Positions 33,678-44,696 of a stretch of 64,000 bases of DNA are shown in pieces; positions within the stretch are counted from its first letter, which is position 1, and the number at the start of each line of letters is the position of its first letter. The notes beneath the pieces were generated by a model, which searched no databases, was not told the origin of the DNA, and was given only the letters and a program-made list of their open reading frames with translations. The position numbers and the translations under genes are program-made. Source of the stretch: Telmatactis stephensoni (Eukaryota > Cnidaria > Anthozoa > Actiniaria > Isophelliidae); NCBI GenBank assembly GCA_029948255.1, contig JALIZF010001911.1:703501-767500 (forward strand). The letters are read 5' to 3'.

Positions 33678-36520
33678 GGTGTTGAAAACCTTCATGATGA
33701 GTTCTAGTAACTTAGGCCAAAGGTCAAGACAACGGTACAAAGTAGGGACCCGATTTTTCTAGATTTGGTGGTGGTTACTGGGACATACCACCCCTCCCTT
33801 AATGGGTACCTTGAAAATCTCGATATTGGCTGCATGTATTTACAGTCTCTATTTCAAAATACGTTGTTTAGCATGCCTTGAAACATACAGTTCATAAATT
33901 ACTCCAATCTAAAATTTACTTTTCGAGACATTCAATGACAAAGTTCAGCATTTTACTTTTAGAGGTGGTAGGTCACAGTTAATCCCCCCCTCCCGAATTG
34001 GGTTCCTTGAGATGACCATTGCTTTGACCTTATCCCTAATAGCTGGCAGAATGTTGGATAAAAGCAAAACTAACCTGGAACTGACACATTATTTAGAGAA
34101 ATAAAATTGTTTTCTTTTACAGCGGAAACTGTTGCATCGCGACCGTATTTTTCCAACTTCGGTTAGAGTTTTGTCTTTTCTGATTCGCCCATCATCGTTG
34201 GGGGCGTAGCTTATTTGAAACTAACCAATGTTAGGACGAATTCACATAAAACCCGCCCCAAAGGATAATGGACGGATCAGAAAAGGTAAAAACCCAGACC
34301 GAAAGATGGAAAAAAATACCGGTGGCGATACAATGACTTTCGCTTTAATGTTTTATTTAGAACTCTTTCACTTTTTTGTATGTTTTTTGTTTTTGTTTGT
34401 TTTTGTTTTCCTTTCTCTCCATTTTCTATTTTGTTATTTATTATTCACTATTTTAGTGGCTGCATGTACTTGCTTTACTATTCTGTCTGGTTTTCTCCCT
34501 TAACATATTTTGAATATTTGTATTTTTATCGGTTAACATTCACAAAACTGTTCTTCTTTAGAATTGATGATTATTGTTCAGTGCAGCCAATCAATCTGTG
34601 TAACGTCTCTATATCACTACTTTAGTGAAAAAGGTTTTTAATCACATCTTGTTTTATGGTTTGTTTGAGAAGACTTGTATAAATACAAGGCAAATACAGT
34701 GCTCATTAGATTGCCTATAGACGTGAATTCACGGTAAACTGAATACTTTAATCGATATAGGGCATGTGCTATTCTCAATTATTTTACTGAACATTGATTA
34801 GCTACACTGACTGGAAACAAATTCAAAAGACAGTTTCCAACCATGAATTTTATTTAAGTTACACTTAGTAACAAATTATAAAGTATTTTTGTACAATAAT
34901 AGTATTATAAAGATCGTGCGAGCTATAGTTATAAATATGTTAATGATTTCAATGCAATGAATTTAATTTAGAAATTTTTATTTTTGTACGCACTACAATT
35001 TATTAAAAAATACATTATTTTATACCAGTAAAAATATTTTAGATATATAAAAACACTAGATATAATATTTTACACTTTTCCTACGTAGTAGTTTTTATAC
35101 TCTATATATCCATAAGTGGATGAAACATCTTATCGTACAGCTACAAACATGTTGTCATGTTTACCACAGTTTTAACAGTAACTGACATAGTTGCATGTTA
35201 GAATGTTCAACCAAGTAGCCTTTCCACCTTTGGGCGTATAATGTTTCCCATTTGGAAACACTTAGGATGAAGTTCTTTATATCAATACATCCATCTCAGT
35301 TTTGCTTAATTTTCTTACTACTGAAGGAAGAGAATGTTATGTGTTTTGAAATGGGAAAACGAAGCCCAAATACGAGGTGATTAAAGCTGACTGTGCAACA
35401 GATAAGTTATTATATTGTACGTCTATAACTCTTAATCACTGCAAATCTTTGGTCATCGTTGATGATGATCATCACACGTCATCTTACCTGTTGCACTCAG
35501 CTTTTCATTTTACAGATAAATCTATAACTATATTTTTATACAAGTAGACCTAGAGCAATAATAATTATTATATAGAATTCTACCAAGATTTCTATTTTAT
35601 TAAATCGATAAGCTTCCTAGATTTTAAATAATGCCAATTGCTGTATTTCTATACACATATCGAGAATAAATATTTGAATAGATACAATGATGTTGCTGGT
35701 TCATTTGTTTGTATTGTACGTAACCAAATTGGATATCACAAAAAGATCTCCGTGTTCCACTAGCTAGAAAGGAGAGTGTAGTCTTGTTGTTGTTGTTGCT
35801 GCTGTTGCTTCATTTCACGAAACGTTTTTTGTTTCCATGTTCCAATGAGAGGCTGTTTTTCTCAGATGGCTCCTTTTACATATACAAGACGTTTCCTACA
35901 TTTTGAAACCCATGGCATTTTTCCATGACATCTGAACACATTTTCTTTGTCTAAAGGATCATCAGGACACATTCAGCATAAGTGTCAAACTAAAAAGTGC
36001 CAAAAAGCTCAAATTAAACACTAGAGAGCAAAAGGTTTTGTGCTATTTAGTATAATTTATATTTAGTGCAATGGCATGCTTATGTTGAAGACACTCTACC
36101 AATGCAAGGAACCATATTTATCGTTCGAAACTGTTATGAGACTGATGGGAACGGCAACTTTCCCAAACGGCGCACGCACGATGATACTAACATTCCTATT
36201 CAACTAGGTTACAATTTTGCCTCTTGCATAGTTGGGCTTATAATAGCAAAAATGCTTCTTCGATTTCTAATACAGCTTCTTGTAAAAGATCCCGTCTTTA
36301 CCTTCATTTCTGAACGTGCAACGGCTGTAAGGAATACTAACTGTGGTTTGTTATTTGTTGTTTAAACGATTGTGTATGGTTCTTGGTGTGTGGTATAAAG
36401 CAAACATTGATGTCAGCCCATGCACAATGTTCAGCGACCACATCTTTGCCGCATACTCAAAAAACGGCAACGTTTTCATATCGAATGCGAAGTTGAATGT
36501 TTTACTTTCGTTGTTTATAG
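33678..36520. other. gene A 3' flank / gene A-B intergenic
   Basis: The probable gene A 3' UTR comes first, then AT-rich non-coding sequence with a TTG run at 35786-35808. I could not identify a promoter or signal-peptide exon for gene B here, nor any other gene. Confidence 0.5.
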
Positions 36521-36772
36521 ACCCACCTGAAATAGACCATAAAAAGACTGGTACTACAAAGAGTGCATGCATTGGTGACGTAGTTACACTAACCTGCCAT
36601 GCAGAGGGTAACCCACAACCAACCATTATATGGTATCAAGGTGATCAAGTAAAAACCAACAGTAAGGAGCTGAAATTTAACACTGTAAAAGAAGAAGACT
36701 ATGGAAACTATACATGTAAAGCAACCAACGTGGTCGGTAGTAACTCTACTGTTATACAACTCATGAAAACAA
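36521..36772 (+). CDS. gene B exon: Ig domain
   Basis: 252 bp, acceptor TTTATAG, donor CAA/GTAAGT. A compact I-set/C2-type Ig domain: DPPEIDHKKTG, VVTLTCHAEGNPQP, IIWYQGDQV, and EEDYGNYTCKATNVVG. It is more diverged from the gene A Ig domains than A is from C. Confidence 0.85.
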
Positions 36773-37149
36773 GTAAGTGTTTCAAAAACTTAACATAAAA
36801 ATTACGGGGAACTCCACATATATCAACGGCGGGAACTCCCTGCCCCAGTGTGGTGGGATCCGCTTTTACGTCCTTCCAATGCAGACTTAGAGTGTTAGGA
36901 AAAGACGAAACCGCCGACTATTTATTATATATCATGGCCGAGAAAACTTGACAGTTTGACCATTTCCAGATTTAATTACCAAGGCAACACCATTCAAAAT
37001 TGTTTCTATTACCTTCGAAAACTACCGAAAAGTGTGGAAAAATATCTTCATGTGTTCAATGTCAGTATTGGATATAATACGATCACTTAACGCTCCCAGT
37101 TCATCTTAATTACACTCTCGGTTACCCTAATTGCAACATGGCTTCTGAC

Positions 37150-37375
37150 GGAAAATATTGTGTTACGGAGGCAGCATGGTCGAGTGGTCAGAGCGTCGGT
37201 CTCGCAATCCGGTGGTCCCGAGTTCGAGTCCCCGCTCTGGCCATTAGCTGAGGCTGAATTTGTTCCGGGTAACCCCAAGCTCAAATTCAGTTTCTACACC
37301 ATGCTTGTAATATATAGCCAACTGGTTCGCCTCCTTGCAAGTTGGCATTATAATTGAGGACCATTATGTAAACTA
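37150..37375 (+). mobile_element. tRNA-derived SINE in gene B intron
   Basis: A tRNA-like head at about 37173-37246 has an A-box-like TGGTCGAGTGGTC and a B-box-like GAGTTCGAGTCC. A non-tRNA body follows with GCCAACTGGTTCGCCTCC. Acceptor-stem pairing is poor, so it is not a functional tRNA. The body matches my memory of an anthozoan SINE, which I could not check. Confidence 0.65.
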
Positions 37376-37469
37376 TCGAGTCACCGGTAATAATGTTTAT
37401 GCCCTCATTAATTTTTTTTTCTCATCTTGACCAAATGACATTATTACCAAATGACATTCTCGATTTTAG

Positions 37470-37638
37470 ATGTTACTTGTAGACCACCTACAGCTACGAC
37501 TTCCCCCACAGCAGATGCTAGTGCAAGTACGGTGCATCCAGGCATCATTGCAGGGGTCGTTATAGCAGCCTTGCTGGCCATTGCATGGACTAGTCATCGC
37601 CATCATCTTTCTCTGCCGCAGAAAGTCACTTCTAAAAG
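37470..37638 (+). CDS. gene B exon: stalk and transmembrane segment (frameshifted)
   Basis: Acceptor GATTTTAG, donor AAAAG/GTAACG. Thr/Ser-rich stalk, then the helix start GIIAGVVIAALLAIA. In the reading frame as given it goes on WTSHRHHLSL, not hydrophobic. In the next frame it goes on GLVIAIIFLCRRKSLL, a normal helix end with an RRK anchor, and gives the phase needed by the following exon. Confidence 0.7.
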
Positions 37639-37724
37639 GTAACGATTAATCCAAATGCAGAACGTGCAGTAAAGAGTTCTTGTAACGTACAATATGATAT
37701 TAATGATTGTTTATTTTTTAACAG

Positions 37725-37743
37725 ATTACAGACAAAGAGACAA
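37725..37743 (+). CDS. gene B exon: 19-nt micro-exon
   Basis: Acceptor TTTTTAACAG, donor CAA/GTAAGT. It encodes YRQRD in phase 1 to phase 2, the counterpart of the 28-nt exon in gene A. Very short, so the support is phase, position and splice-site quality only. Confidence 0.5.
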
Positions 37744-38141
37744 GTAAGTAAAACTTTTAACATCCGTTTAGTGTGAAAAATCTATGCAAAAAATTTCTCC
37801 GCTAGTTTTGAGTAATCAAAAACTTTATCCTGGTTATTCACACTAATTAACAAATGTTTTTGAATGTTTTAAAAGTCATTACAGTGTTTGCACAACTCCA
37901 CCTTTTATTAAATTTCAACTATCTTAGGTCTGTTTATGCGAAGTGTCCAGTATTAAAAGCAAAAACAGAAAAGTACTAATCAGGCAAAGAAGTGTCCCTG
38001 CTCCAAAGGACATCTCGTCTTCATATAAACAGGACCTTATTCTTCTCTGTTGTGTTAATTCAACAAACCTGCGCCTTGCACTCTTCATGCCTTTATTTAT
38101 TGAAATTAATAATTGCAGTTCATAACCTGCTTTATACTTAG

Positions 38142-38295
38142 ACGAGTAACTGTTCACATGAGAGACCTTAATGGTGAAGAGGAGCAATATGCCAGTGTTC
38201 AAGGGGCAAACAGGATTTCTAATGTGGAAGAGGAACCTTCCATTCCACAATATGCTGCAGTGGATAAAAGCAAAAAGACTAAGAAGAAAAATCCT
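38142..38295 (+). CDS. gene B exon: cytoplasmic YAxV/poly-Lys module
   Basis: 154 bp, acceptor ATACTTAG, donor CCT/GTAAGT. It encodes RVTVHMRDLNGEEEQYASVQ and IPQYAAVDKSKKTKKKNP. It is clearly homologous to the gene A exon at 33047-33224, with one module instead of two. Confidence 0.8.
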
Positions 38296-38340
38296 GTAAG
38301 TTGATCATCAAAACACCTGGGGCCAGTTGCATATAATAGT

Positions 38341-38745
38341 TAAGAACAAGCCGCAGTGCTAATAAGCAGTGCATGCATTACTGAGTATGGGTGTTACTTG
38401 TGCTTATGCTTATATCACTAGTGTAAAGACAAGCCACTGCTAATGAGCAGTGCATTACTGAGTCTGTGTATGTTGCTTGTGCTTCTGCTTCTCAGTATGT
38501 CAACAGTGAAAAGGCAAGCACTGCTAATGAGCAGCACCCATTTCTGAATCTGTGTGTTTTGCTTATGCGTATGTCATTGGTGAAAAGACAAGCACTGCTA
38601 ATGAGCAGTACATTACTGAGTCTGCGTATGTTGCTTGTGCTTATGCTTAAGTCACTAGTGAAAAGACAAGCACTGCTAACGAGCAGTGCATTACTGAGTC
38701 TGTCTGTACTGCTTGCCCGTATGCTTGTCTCTAGTGTTAACCAGG
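38341..38745. repeat. ~75-80-bp minisatellite in last intron of gene B, ~5 units
   Basis: Repeats of AAGACAAGCACTGCTAATGAGCAGTGCATTACTGAGTCTGTGTATGTTGCTTGTGCTTATGCTT, interrupted by small changes. The unit contains the inverted pair CACTGCTAATGAGCAGTG. It lies directly before the terminal exon. Confidence 0.85.
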
Positions 38746-38812
38746 ATTGAGTACAATGGTGACACTGCCTGTCAACTCCCTGACGTCACACCCTATTCAT
38801 GTTGATCCACAG

Positions 38813-38995
38813 GGAGAAGGAGAACTAGTGTACGCAGATTTGGACCATGATGCCGTGGGCGGTAGACCTCCATCAGACAGACGTCCTACCGGTGGTAGCA
38901 GTGAACCAACTAGTACCCTGTACGCTGATATAGGGAGTACACAGCAACAAGAACCACCCCGGTATGGCAACCTGCAGAATATGGACCACATGTAA
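38813..38995 (+). CDS. gene B terminal exon: ITIM, ITSM-like and YxN motifs
   Basis: Acceptor GATCCACAG, 61 codons including stop. It encodes GELVYADLDHD (L-x-Y-x-x-L ITIM), TSTLYADIGST (T-x-Y-x-x-I) and EPPRYGNLQNM (YxN). The order and flanking words (TST, EP) match the gene A terminal exon, so both genes come from one ancestor. Confidence 0.85.
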   Translation, partial: GEGELVYADLDHDAVGGRPPSDRRPTGGSSEPTSTLYADIGSTQQQEPPRYGNLQNMDHM

Positions 38996-41900
38996 CTAGA
39001 GCAATAGTTGGCAGCACCATACTCTAGTCTTTTTGATGGTACAGTGCAACACCTTTTAAGCGGCAACCCTCGGCAAAAGGGCGATTGGCCTCTTAGTAGG
39101 GATGGCTGCTTATTACGCGTTGCATTGTATTCGATTTTGTTTAGTGCAATAACAGGAGAGATAAGCCAGGCATCATTAATTAGTTGTTTTGCATACTAGT
39201 AATGGTGTTTTACTGGACGTAGAAATAACTCTTTATTCTCTCAGTGCGGGTGATACCGAAATCCTGCGCCAGTATTTTTGCTTTAGTTGCCATGCCAATC
39301 GCCGGATTGATTGCTTAATCTTCAATGCGAGTCACTGAAGAGCATAGTAGATGGCAGATGACACGAGTAGATGACATCTAACCATTTGGTAGATGTCTAT
39401 TATTTAGTTAGCTCGAAATAGTCGATATTATTATTTGTATATTAATTTTATGCCTTCCTAATATAGATGAGTATTTTATTTCTTCTTTTATACACTAAAT
39501 TCTTAGTAATTCTTACATATCAATATTTTTGTAAATCATTATACACCATATATACTATACACTGTTGTTATCGTGTATCAATGTCAAAGTTACAAGGCAT
39601 TTTTTGTAGATTGACTTCCGAATTCGAATTTCTGCAATTATGCTAAAATCGACTGATCGTTTCCAAGGAAGTTTATACATAAAAAGACTTTCGTGTTTGA
39701 GTAGAAATCTAAACATCCATGGAAAGTGAAATAGGAATGTAGTCTATTGTATTACGTCACTCAGTTTAATTTCCTGGTTCCACCTAGGGACATATATGGG
39801 CATACAAGGAATTTCGTTTACTTCCGCATCGCTGAACCCAATATCGTTCCATCAGGGACGTTATCCGGTATGGCACTATATCAAGACACTCGGAGATGTA
39901 TGCTTGGTTAACGTGCCCTCTGTAAGAGCCCCACAGCTGCCTACCCTTAGACAACACCTTATTCCTGCGTATTTACAACCAACACCCTTCTATAATCATC
40001 GCTATTGTAGAATATTATAATTATTTTTTAGTGTTTTGCAATACTTGTGCGTGCGAATGAATTATTGAACTTAATTTAACTATGCCATTGACTCATGCCT
40101 AAGGAATGTCTCGCTGAATTGTGAACTTTATTAGTTGCTTTCGATTCAAAGACAACAGAATAGTTTCACCTTCACTATAAATATATACTCTACATATTCG
40201 GTAATGAAATAGGATATCTAAATCATCCAAAGTAGAAATGCTGACAATAACATCGCAGGTCGCAGCTGATGTCGCATGATTATGCAAATTCTCCAAAACC
40301 GCTGGCTTGTAACGTAAATATTCATTATGAGTACTAAAGCGATTCCCATTAAAGAAAAAACTATCATAGCATTTTTAAACATTCTAAGTGCGAAGTTGTT
40401 AGGGTAATGGTAAATATTTTGGTATTATTCAGAGTTTTGTGCGAGAATGCGAGAGCGATTCCAAGAAATCCTTAGATAACCCCTACTGTGTTGTCTGACA
40501 GTTCTTCGAAACAGCATTAATTAATTTCAAAATATGTCTCTGTATTCAAGGTAGTTTCGACAAACAACTACAATTTTATTCCATAAAACAATTCTACTGG
40601 TTAAATTGTAGTATAACAATTCCTAATGCAGTAAAACCAAACCGCAATTGTGGGTTATTTTCGTATCATACGTCTTCTTTACTTCCGTGTAATTCATACC
40701 TTGTGGTATGACAATAGCTTATCGAGGTCGCGCTCAGGCTGACTCAGGCAGATTCTGTTGTTATTCATAACAGGTATTCTTGTGTGTTTACAGTGCGACC
40801 TAGCAACGCTGATGCGATAGACTTTATTTTTAGATAGTGATTCAGTCTACTGAAAGTATTGGACAGGAAGAACATTTTTACTCATTCGTATCATTTCTTA
40901 ATTTGAGCTATCATGATTTATACATGTATAGTGTTCATCTTCGTAATAAAAGTCAATGATTTTGAAATATTTTTAACATAAGAAGATTTTGAGCAGATTC
41001 TTGTTTTTTATAGTTATCATAGTAATAGGACAAATATTTCAAAGCGTGTTTTGACTTGAGAAATGATTAATAAAAATTTGTACAATGTGTGCTGTCAGCG
41101 GCACGACCATCAGGCTGGTGTTCCTGCAGGTTTTGTTTGTTTGATGGCTCACCACAGCTAAGGCCGAGAAACAAAACACTAGTCTACAGTCTGTTTTGCT
41201 ATAAACCTAGTGTAAATAATATCTTATCACAATACTAGATTGCTACTAGCCCATGCCATAATATATATTTTTGATAGTCAAAATTAAAACCTTGATTAGA
41301 ATTTATAAAATGATGTTACAGCGAGACTGTATCATTATCCCAATATATATTTTTATCTTTTGCGATGATAACTAAAGTACGAGTTAATCCTTTGAATGAA
41401 ATAAAGAATAGTTTGATTGATGTTGTGTGTGTTACTTTCTATTCACTCGAATTCAACCCTGACCTGACATACATCACTTGCAGTCATGACTTTCACACGT
41501 GCGTTACTGGTAAGCCTGCGCGCAGGATCATTCTAGTTATTCCTCGAGTCTCCCGGTCTCTTTATTCTGCAGTTACTTTGAAAACCTTTTTTCTCTGTAC
41601 TTGCATACGATTGCTCTATACGTGTTTTACCATTCAACCACAAAACATATCTTTGACAAACGAAACTAGAAAACAAATATAGAAGAGTATCTAGGGCCGA
41701 ATAATAGAACCGTTAAATGTGATTGTCCTAATAGCACTGTTACTTTCAGAATACTGAGAGTAGACGTTTCGATATAAAACCTTCAGTTTGTTGTAGCGGT
41801 AATATTACAACACAGCGTATCATCAAGAGATGCATCACTACTGATCAAATAAAACTATCTATTTTATGAAATTTTCATTATTATTTGATCAGTTAGTAGT

Positions 41901-42242
41901 AGTGCACCCATGGTTTTATCTCTTGGGGTATAGTGTGTTGTAGTATCATATAACTTATAAATTTGTCGCTGCAGATAGAGCTGCATGGTCAATACGAAAT
42001 AGTGTGAATCAGTGCATCTATTAAACTACAGACGCAAAGAAAAATAATGGAATCTTTGTTAAATAAACTACGAGGTTTCCTTTCCAAATTCACCTGTTAA
42101 ACAATAAGAAATAATAATCCAGTGGAACGAACGACCATTTAACCAAATGCAAAGAGCTGGCCTTTCCCAGTCTTCCATTTCTCACCCCTATACAACTTAT
42201 CGAACGCGATTTTCACCTCATAGTCCCTGCTGACCTGAAATG
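38996..42242. other. non-coding between gene B and satellite
   Basis: AT-rich. A 74-codon frame at 39796-40020 has no family resemblance I recognise and no splice context, so I do not call it. Near 41820-41935 the sequence TGATCAAATAAAACTATC and its inverse form a weak inverted repeat. Confidence 0.45.
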
Positions 42243-43510
42243 ATGTGTTGAACCAGCACTCTATTGCACACGGTCTGAGTGGGTTTTATTGTACGTAACG
42301 TGCGTCCCCGTACACTGCGCGTGTCGAACCAATACTCTGTTGCACACGATCAAAGTGTGTTTTATTGTACGTAACGTGCGTCCCGTACACTGCGCGTGTT
42401 GAACCAATACTCTGTTGCACACGATCAAAGTGTGTTTTATTGTACGTAACGTGCGTCCCGTACACTGCGCGTTTTGAACCAATACTTTGTTGCACACGGT
42501 CAAAGTGTGTTTTACTGTACGTAACGTGCGTCCCATTACACTGCGCGTGTCGAACCAATACTCTGTTGCACACGGTCAAAGTAGGTTTTATTGTACGTAA
42601 CGTACGTCCCGTACACTGCGCGTGTTAAACCAATACTCTGTTGCACACGGTCAAAGTGTATTTTAATTTCTTGTACATAATGTGCGTCTCGTACACTGCG
42701 TGTGTTGAACCAATACTCTGTTGCACAAGGTCGGAAAGCGTTTTATTGTACGTAACGTGCGTCCCCGTACACTGCGCGTGTTGAACCAATACTCTGTTGC
42801 ACAAGGTCGGAATGCGTTTTATTGCACGTTACGTGCGTCCCCGTACACTGCGCGTGTCGAACCAAAACTCTGTTGCACACGGTCAAAGTGTGTTTTATTG
42901 TACGTAACGTGCGTCCCGTAAACTACGCGTGTTAAACCAATAATCTGTTGCACACGGTCAAAGTGTGTATTATTGTACGTAACGTACGTCCCGTACACTG
43001 CGCGTGTTAAACCAATACTCTGTTGCACACGGTCAAAATGTATTTTAATTTCTTGTACATAATGTGCGTCTCGTACACTGCGTGTGTTGAACCAATACTC
43101 TGTTGCACACGGTCAAAGTGTGTTTTATTGTACGTAACGTGCGTCCCGTACACTGCGCGTGTCGAAGCAATACTCTGTTGCACAAGGTCGGAATGCGTTT
43201 TATTGTACGTTACGTGCGTCCCCGTACACTGCGCGTGTTGAACCAATACTCTGTTGCACACGGTCGGAATGCGTTTTATTGTACATAACGTGCGTCCCGT
43301 ACACTGCGCGTGTTGAACCAATACTCTGTTGCACACGATCAAAGTGCGTTTTATTGTACATAACGTGCGTCCCCGTACACTGCGCGTGTCGAACCAACAC
43401 TCTGTTGAATACGATGAAAGTGTGTTTTAATTTGTTGTACATAACGTGCATCCCATACACTGCGCGTGTCGAACCAACACTCTGTTGCACACGGTCAAAG
43501 TGTGTTATAT
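42243..43510. repeat. ~75-bp satellite, 17 units, five-unit higher-order pattern
   Basis: The unit is GTTGAACCAATACTCTGTTGCACACGGTCAAAGTGTGTTTTATTGTACGTAACGTGCGTCCCGTACACTGCGC with few changes. A longer variant (TTTTAATTTCTTGTACATAATGTGCG, ~82 bp) recurs near 42661, 43042 and 43427, about 383 bp or five units apart. Long frames on both strands exist only because units near 75 bp keep phase. Non-coding. Confidence 0.92.
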
Positions 43511-44048
43511 TATACCTTCTATAAGTTTTAAAATTGTTTTTTCATTTAGAAAAGTCTTAGTAGTCTTAGACAGATTATTTTTTTAGTTGACAAAGTAGAC
43601 GTTTGACAATGAATACCAATGTACTTGGATTGCGCTTGTTCATGCTTTGTCATGTTTTGATTCTTAGCCATTTAAATATCTTCAGGGTAGTTCCCTCTTT
43701 GGGTGTAACAAGTCTTATACGTAATTATATTTTGTTGTGTTATTATTGTATATAGATGTTTTTGTCTATTGTTGTGCTCAATAAAGCTGTAAAAAAGTCT
43801 TTCCCTGGATCTTCCACTGGGCCCAGAGTTACTTTTGTCTGTCCCTCGTGCAACACTTGCTTAAGGCATAATACCTTGTTGCGACAGGTAATTCGTGAGG
43901 CAGTAGTGTTATTTACCTTTATAAAATATTTGAGATAATACGCGCGCGCGCTGATTGGCGGGCTTCGGTGTTTATATCAGAGGACAGAGACATGGCTCGC
44001 TCAAAAAACGTCGAAAATATTTTATAAAGCAATATACAACGATCGCTT
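43511..44048. other. non-coding between satellite and hairpin
   Basis: AT-rich with a short CGCGCGCGCG run at 43942. GTTTATATCAGAGGACAGAGACAT (43970-43993) is a third, degenerate copy of the tip of the hairpin that follows. Confidence 0.5.
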
Positions 44049-44172
44049 ATGTCTCTGTTCTGTGATATAAACAACGACTCTGGAAGATGTAGAGCACTCG
44101 AAAAGCAAGAGCTTGCTTTTCTCTAGCTTGCTCTACATCTTCCATCGTGTTTATATCACAGAACAGAGACAT
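44049..44172. repeat. ~124-bp hairpin near the 3' end of gene C
   Basis: The arms ATGTCTCTGTTCTGTGATATAAAC...GGAAGATGTAGAGC and their inverse complement pair almost fully around AAAAGCAAGAGCTTGCTTTT. It lies ~30 bases past the gene C stop codon, so it would be in the 3' UTR as a stable RNA stem if transcribed. Confidence 0.85.
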
Positions 44173-44204
44173 GCGCGCGCGTTTTGTATTCCTTAAATAA
44201 TTAG

Positions 44205-44696
44205 CTATATAAACGATGTATTTCTTTGGAAGTCAGCATTGTTTGCGACGCGTCGGCCAGGCCTAACGTTCATCGGTTTTGGACGAAGAGGTTCGTACGT
44301 TCCCAGTTGGCCAACGTGTTGTGATGTTTTCATCTTTGGGCTGAGTTGTTGATATTGACCGGCTTGGTTGTTTTCAAGATCTTCTGGTATTTCATTTCTT
44401 GTGTGTGGATTGAGTTGTTGGTAATGACTAGGGTCTTGACTAGTCTGTCTCTTGCTTGGATTTCCTGACACTTTAATTATTCTTGTGTTTGGGTTGAGAC
44501 CCTGATAATTACTGGGGTGTTTACTGGTCTGTCTGTTATCTGGTATTTCATACTTGCCTGACGATTGTGGTGTTTCATATTGTGGCTGGACACGAGAAGG
44601 TTCAACAGACTCGTACTCAACACCTGGTTGGTTTACTGGTGGTACATGTGATGTTGCAGCGGAAGAAGGCGAGGTTTTTGTCATCGCAATGGTGTT
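44205..44696 (-). CDS. gene C terminal exon: seven-tyrosine cytoplasmic tail
   Basis: Acceptor ACCTTACAG, ~163 codons to the stop. Pro/Gln/Asn-rich and disordered in look. Motifs in order: GVEYESVEP, PQYETPQ, GKYEIPD, SNYQGLNP, SHYQQLNP, GQYQQLSP and GTYEPLRP. Four are YxxL, but spaced ~25-30 residues apart, so they do not form a canonical ITAM (which needs 6-12). Y-Q-x-L-x-P units are repeated, which suggests internal duplication. Confidence 0.75.
   Translation of the reverse strand, partial: NTIAMTKTSPSSAATSHVPPVNQPGVEYESVEPSRVQPQYETPQSSGKYEIPDNRQTSKHPSNYQGLNPNTRIIKVSGNPSKRQTSQDPSHYQQLNPHTRNEIPEDLENNQAGQYQQLSPKMKTSQHVGQLGTYEPLRPKPMNVRPGRRVANNADFQRNTSFI

Larger units (their letters stand above)
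36521..38995 (+). pseudogene. gene B: one-Ig receptor with ITIM/ITSM tail, apparent frameshift in TM exon
   Basis: Exons at 36521-36772 (Ig), 37470-37638 (stalk and transmembrane), 37725-37743 (micro-exon), 38142-38295 (basic YAxV module) and 38813-38995 (ITIM exon, stop TAA 38993-38995). It has the same tail architecture as gene A but no FN3 exons and only one visible Ig exon. The transmembrane exon is 169 bp, one more than the phase pattern allows. After GIIAGVVIAALLAIA the hydrophobic helix continues only in the +1 frame (GLVIAIIFLCRRKSLLK). So either an extra T near 37589 disables the gene or the base is a sequencing error. It could also be an alternative 3' end of gene A. 5' exons not found. 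Confidence 0.7.

Noticed and set aside
34228..34625. Hydrophobic frame (FFVCFLFLFVFVFL) as a signal peptide or membrane protein for gene B
   Set aside because: It is a T-rich low-complexity run without supporting splice sites or a plausible start.
37173..37246. Functional tRNA gene
   Set aside because: A and B boxes are present, but acceptor and anticodon stems do not pair well and a SINE body follows; the same holds for 47101, 57296, 61397 and 62158.
36521..38995. Gene B as an alternative 3' end of gene A
   Set aside because: Possible by phase, but gene A has its own complete tail and stop, and B repeats the same exon plan; a separate, damaged paralogue is simpler. Kept open in the gene B entry.
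39796..40020. 74-codon open frame as a small gene
   Set aside because: No recognisable family, splice context or codon pattern; chance frame likely.
42243..43510. CRISPR-like array or Cys-rich repetitive protein
   Set aside because: The repeats are contiguous with no unique spacers and lie in an animal genome; the frames are by-products of a ~75-bp satellite.
44205..44696. Canonical ITAM in the gene C tail
   Set aside because: YxxL motifs are about 25-30 residues apart, not 6-12, so only separate YxxL sites are claimed.
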